Part shown: piece by piece, positions 63,594 to 64,000 of the stretch | Numbering within the stretch: position 1 is the first letter of the stretch | Layout: the number at the start of each line of letters is the position of its first letter | Assembly (NCBI RefSeq): GCF_024256385.1 | Contig: NZ_JAMLFW010000001.1 | Span: 3,534,001 to 3,598,000 of the forward strand | DNA from: Anatilimnocola floriformis | Lineage (GTDB): Bacteria; Planctomycetota; Planctomycetia; Pirellulales; Pirellulaceae | Length of the DNA stretch: 64,000 nucleotides | Direction: 5' to 3' | Translations under genes and position numbers: made by a program | Notes under the pieces: generated by a model | What the model was told of the DNA's origin: nothing | Database searches by the model: none | Seen by the model: only the letters and a program-made list of their open reading frames with translations

Positions 63594-64000
63594 ATGACCG
63601 CCACTCCCTCGTCCGCCATCCGTTTCATCATGCTCGGCGGCTTCCTCGGCGCCGGCAAAACGACCACGATCGGCCGACTCGCCCGGCATTATCAAGATCA
63701 AGGCTTGAAGGTCGGCATCGTCACGAACGACCAGGCCACCGACTTGGTCGATACCCAAAGCTTGCGAGCCCAAGGCTTCGATGTCGGCGAAGTCCCCGGC
63801 TCGTGCTTCTGCTGCAATTTCAATGCGCTGACAAAGACCGTTGGCGAACTGAGCGCTGACCAACGGCCCGATGTGATCCTCGCCGAACCGGTCGGCAGCT
63901 GCACCGATCTGGTCGCGACCGTTGTTCGTCCACTGCAACAACTCTTCGCCACGCAGTTCGATGTCGCGCCGTATGGCGTGCTCCTCAAGCCGAGCCACGG
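63594..64000 (+). CDS. COG0523 (CobW-like) GTPase, partial
   Basis: The first 135 residues of a P-loop GTPase that continues past the window end. Walker A is [19 protein letters not shown]; the metal-binding CxCC motif of COG0523 is [10 protein letters not shown]; the Walker B/switch region includes [15 protein letters not shown]. Family members act as metallochaperones for zinc, cobalt or nickel enzymes. The subfamily cannot be told from this part. Confidence 0.9.
   Translation, partial: MTATPSSAIRFIMLGGFLGAGKTTTIGRLARHYQDQGLKVGIVTNDQATDLVDTQSLRAQGFDVGEVPGSCFCCNFNALTKTVGELSADQRPDVILAEPVGSCTDLVATVVRPLQQLFATQFDVAPYGVLLKPSH

Overview
The window (about 57-58% G+C by eye) looks like a chromosomal segment of a planctomycete, most likely in or near Pirellulaceae. 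The evidence is the gene content: a DUF1559 protein with a prepilin-type N-terminus followed by a small lipoprotein, a Tat-type DUF1501 protein, a BBP7-type outer-membrane protein, a DUF6655-type lipoprotein, several proteins that open with a Cys-pair ribbon and continue into membrane helices, and many long palindromic intergenic repeats. There is no rRNA, tRNA, prophage, insertion sequence or CRISPR array that I can support. The last gene is cut by the window end.

Layout. 1-6.5 kb: a membrane protein, a DUF502 protein, an MsbA-like ABC exporter, a small zinc-ribbon protein, a densely structured non-coding stretch ending in a clear terminator, then a translationally coupled FAD oxidoreductase / ECF41 sigma factor pair with a canonical ECF41 promoter upstream. 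6.7-12.3 kb: guaA, a small planctomycete DNA-binding-like protein, a RidA protein, two tandem paralogous membrane proteins and a Tat-exported intradiol dioxygenase. 12.4-18 kb: a ketosynthase-fold protein that has lost all three catalytic residues, a NarL-type response regulator with a frameshifted sensor kinase, and the DUF1559/lipoprotein pair. 18-25.6 kb (minus): a GldA / fused GldF-GldG / DUF4340 ABC system followed by an M24 peptidase and a short endonuclease V. 25.9-29.4 kb (minus): prepilin peptidase, LOG-family and ribbon-membrane genes, and a Gly/Tyr/Pro-rich secreted protein.

29.5-36.5 kb: bioD, a GT2 glycosyltransferase, then on the minus strand an esterase-like secreted protein, a lipoprotein and a GT9 heptosyltransferase-like enzyme. 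37-39 kb: archease and RtcB (RNA ligation/repair) with a hairpin-forming repeat between them. 40.9-46.2 kb: the PrkA-YhbH-SpoVR stress operon plus a small unknown gene. 47-51.5 kb: DUF1501, a Kef-type antiporter and a short UvrC. 51.7-55.1 kb: squalene-hopene cyclase and HpnH, i.e. hopanoid synthesis and extension. 55-61 kb: BBP7, a degenerate GGDEF protein and rpmE-prfA-prmC (translation termination). 61.6-64 kb: an EEP-family nuclease/phosphatase, a hemerythrin-like protein and a partial COG0523 (CobW-like) GTPase.

Most unusual points: the ECF41 promoter preceded by a triple 15-bp tandem repeat and by a five-hairpin structured region; the catalytically dead ketosynthase; the discoidin-like sensor kinase broken by a frameshift; a prepilin peptidase and a GGDEF protein with lost catalytic residues; a dense cluster of ATAACC motifs in one long intergenic gap; and at least six kinds of palindromic repeat, several lying inside apparent operons. 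I found no clear multi-gene defence or secondary-metabolite system that is wholly new. All assignments come from reading motifs without database searches.
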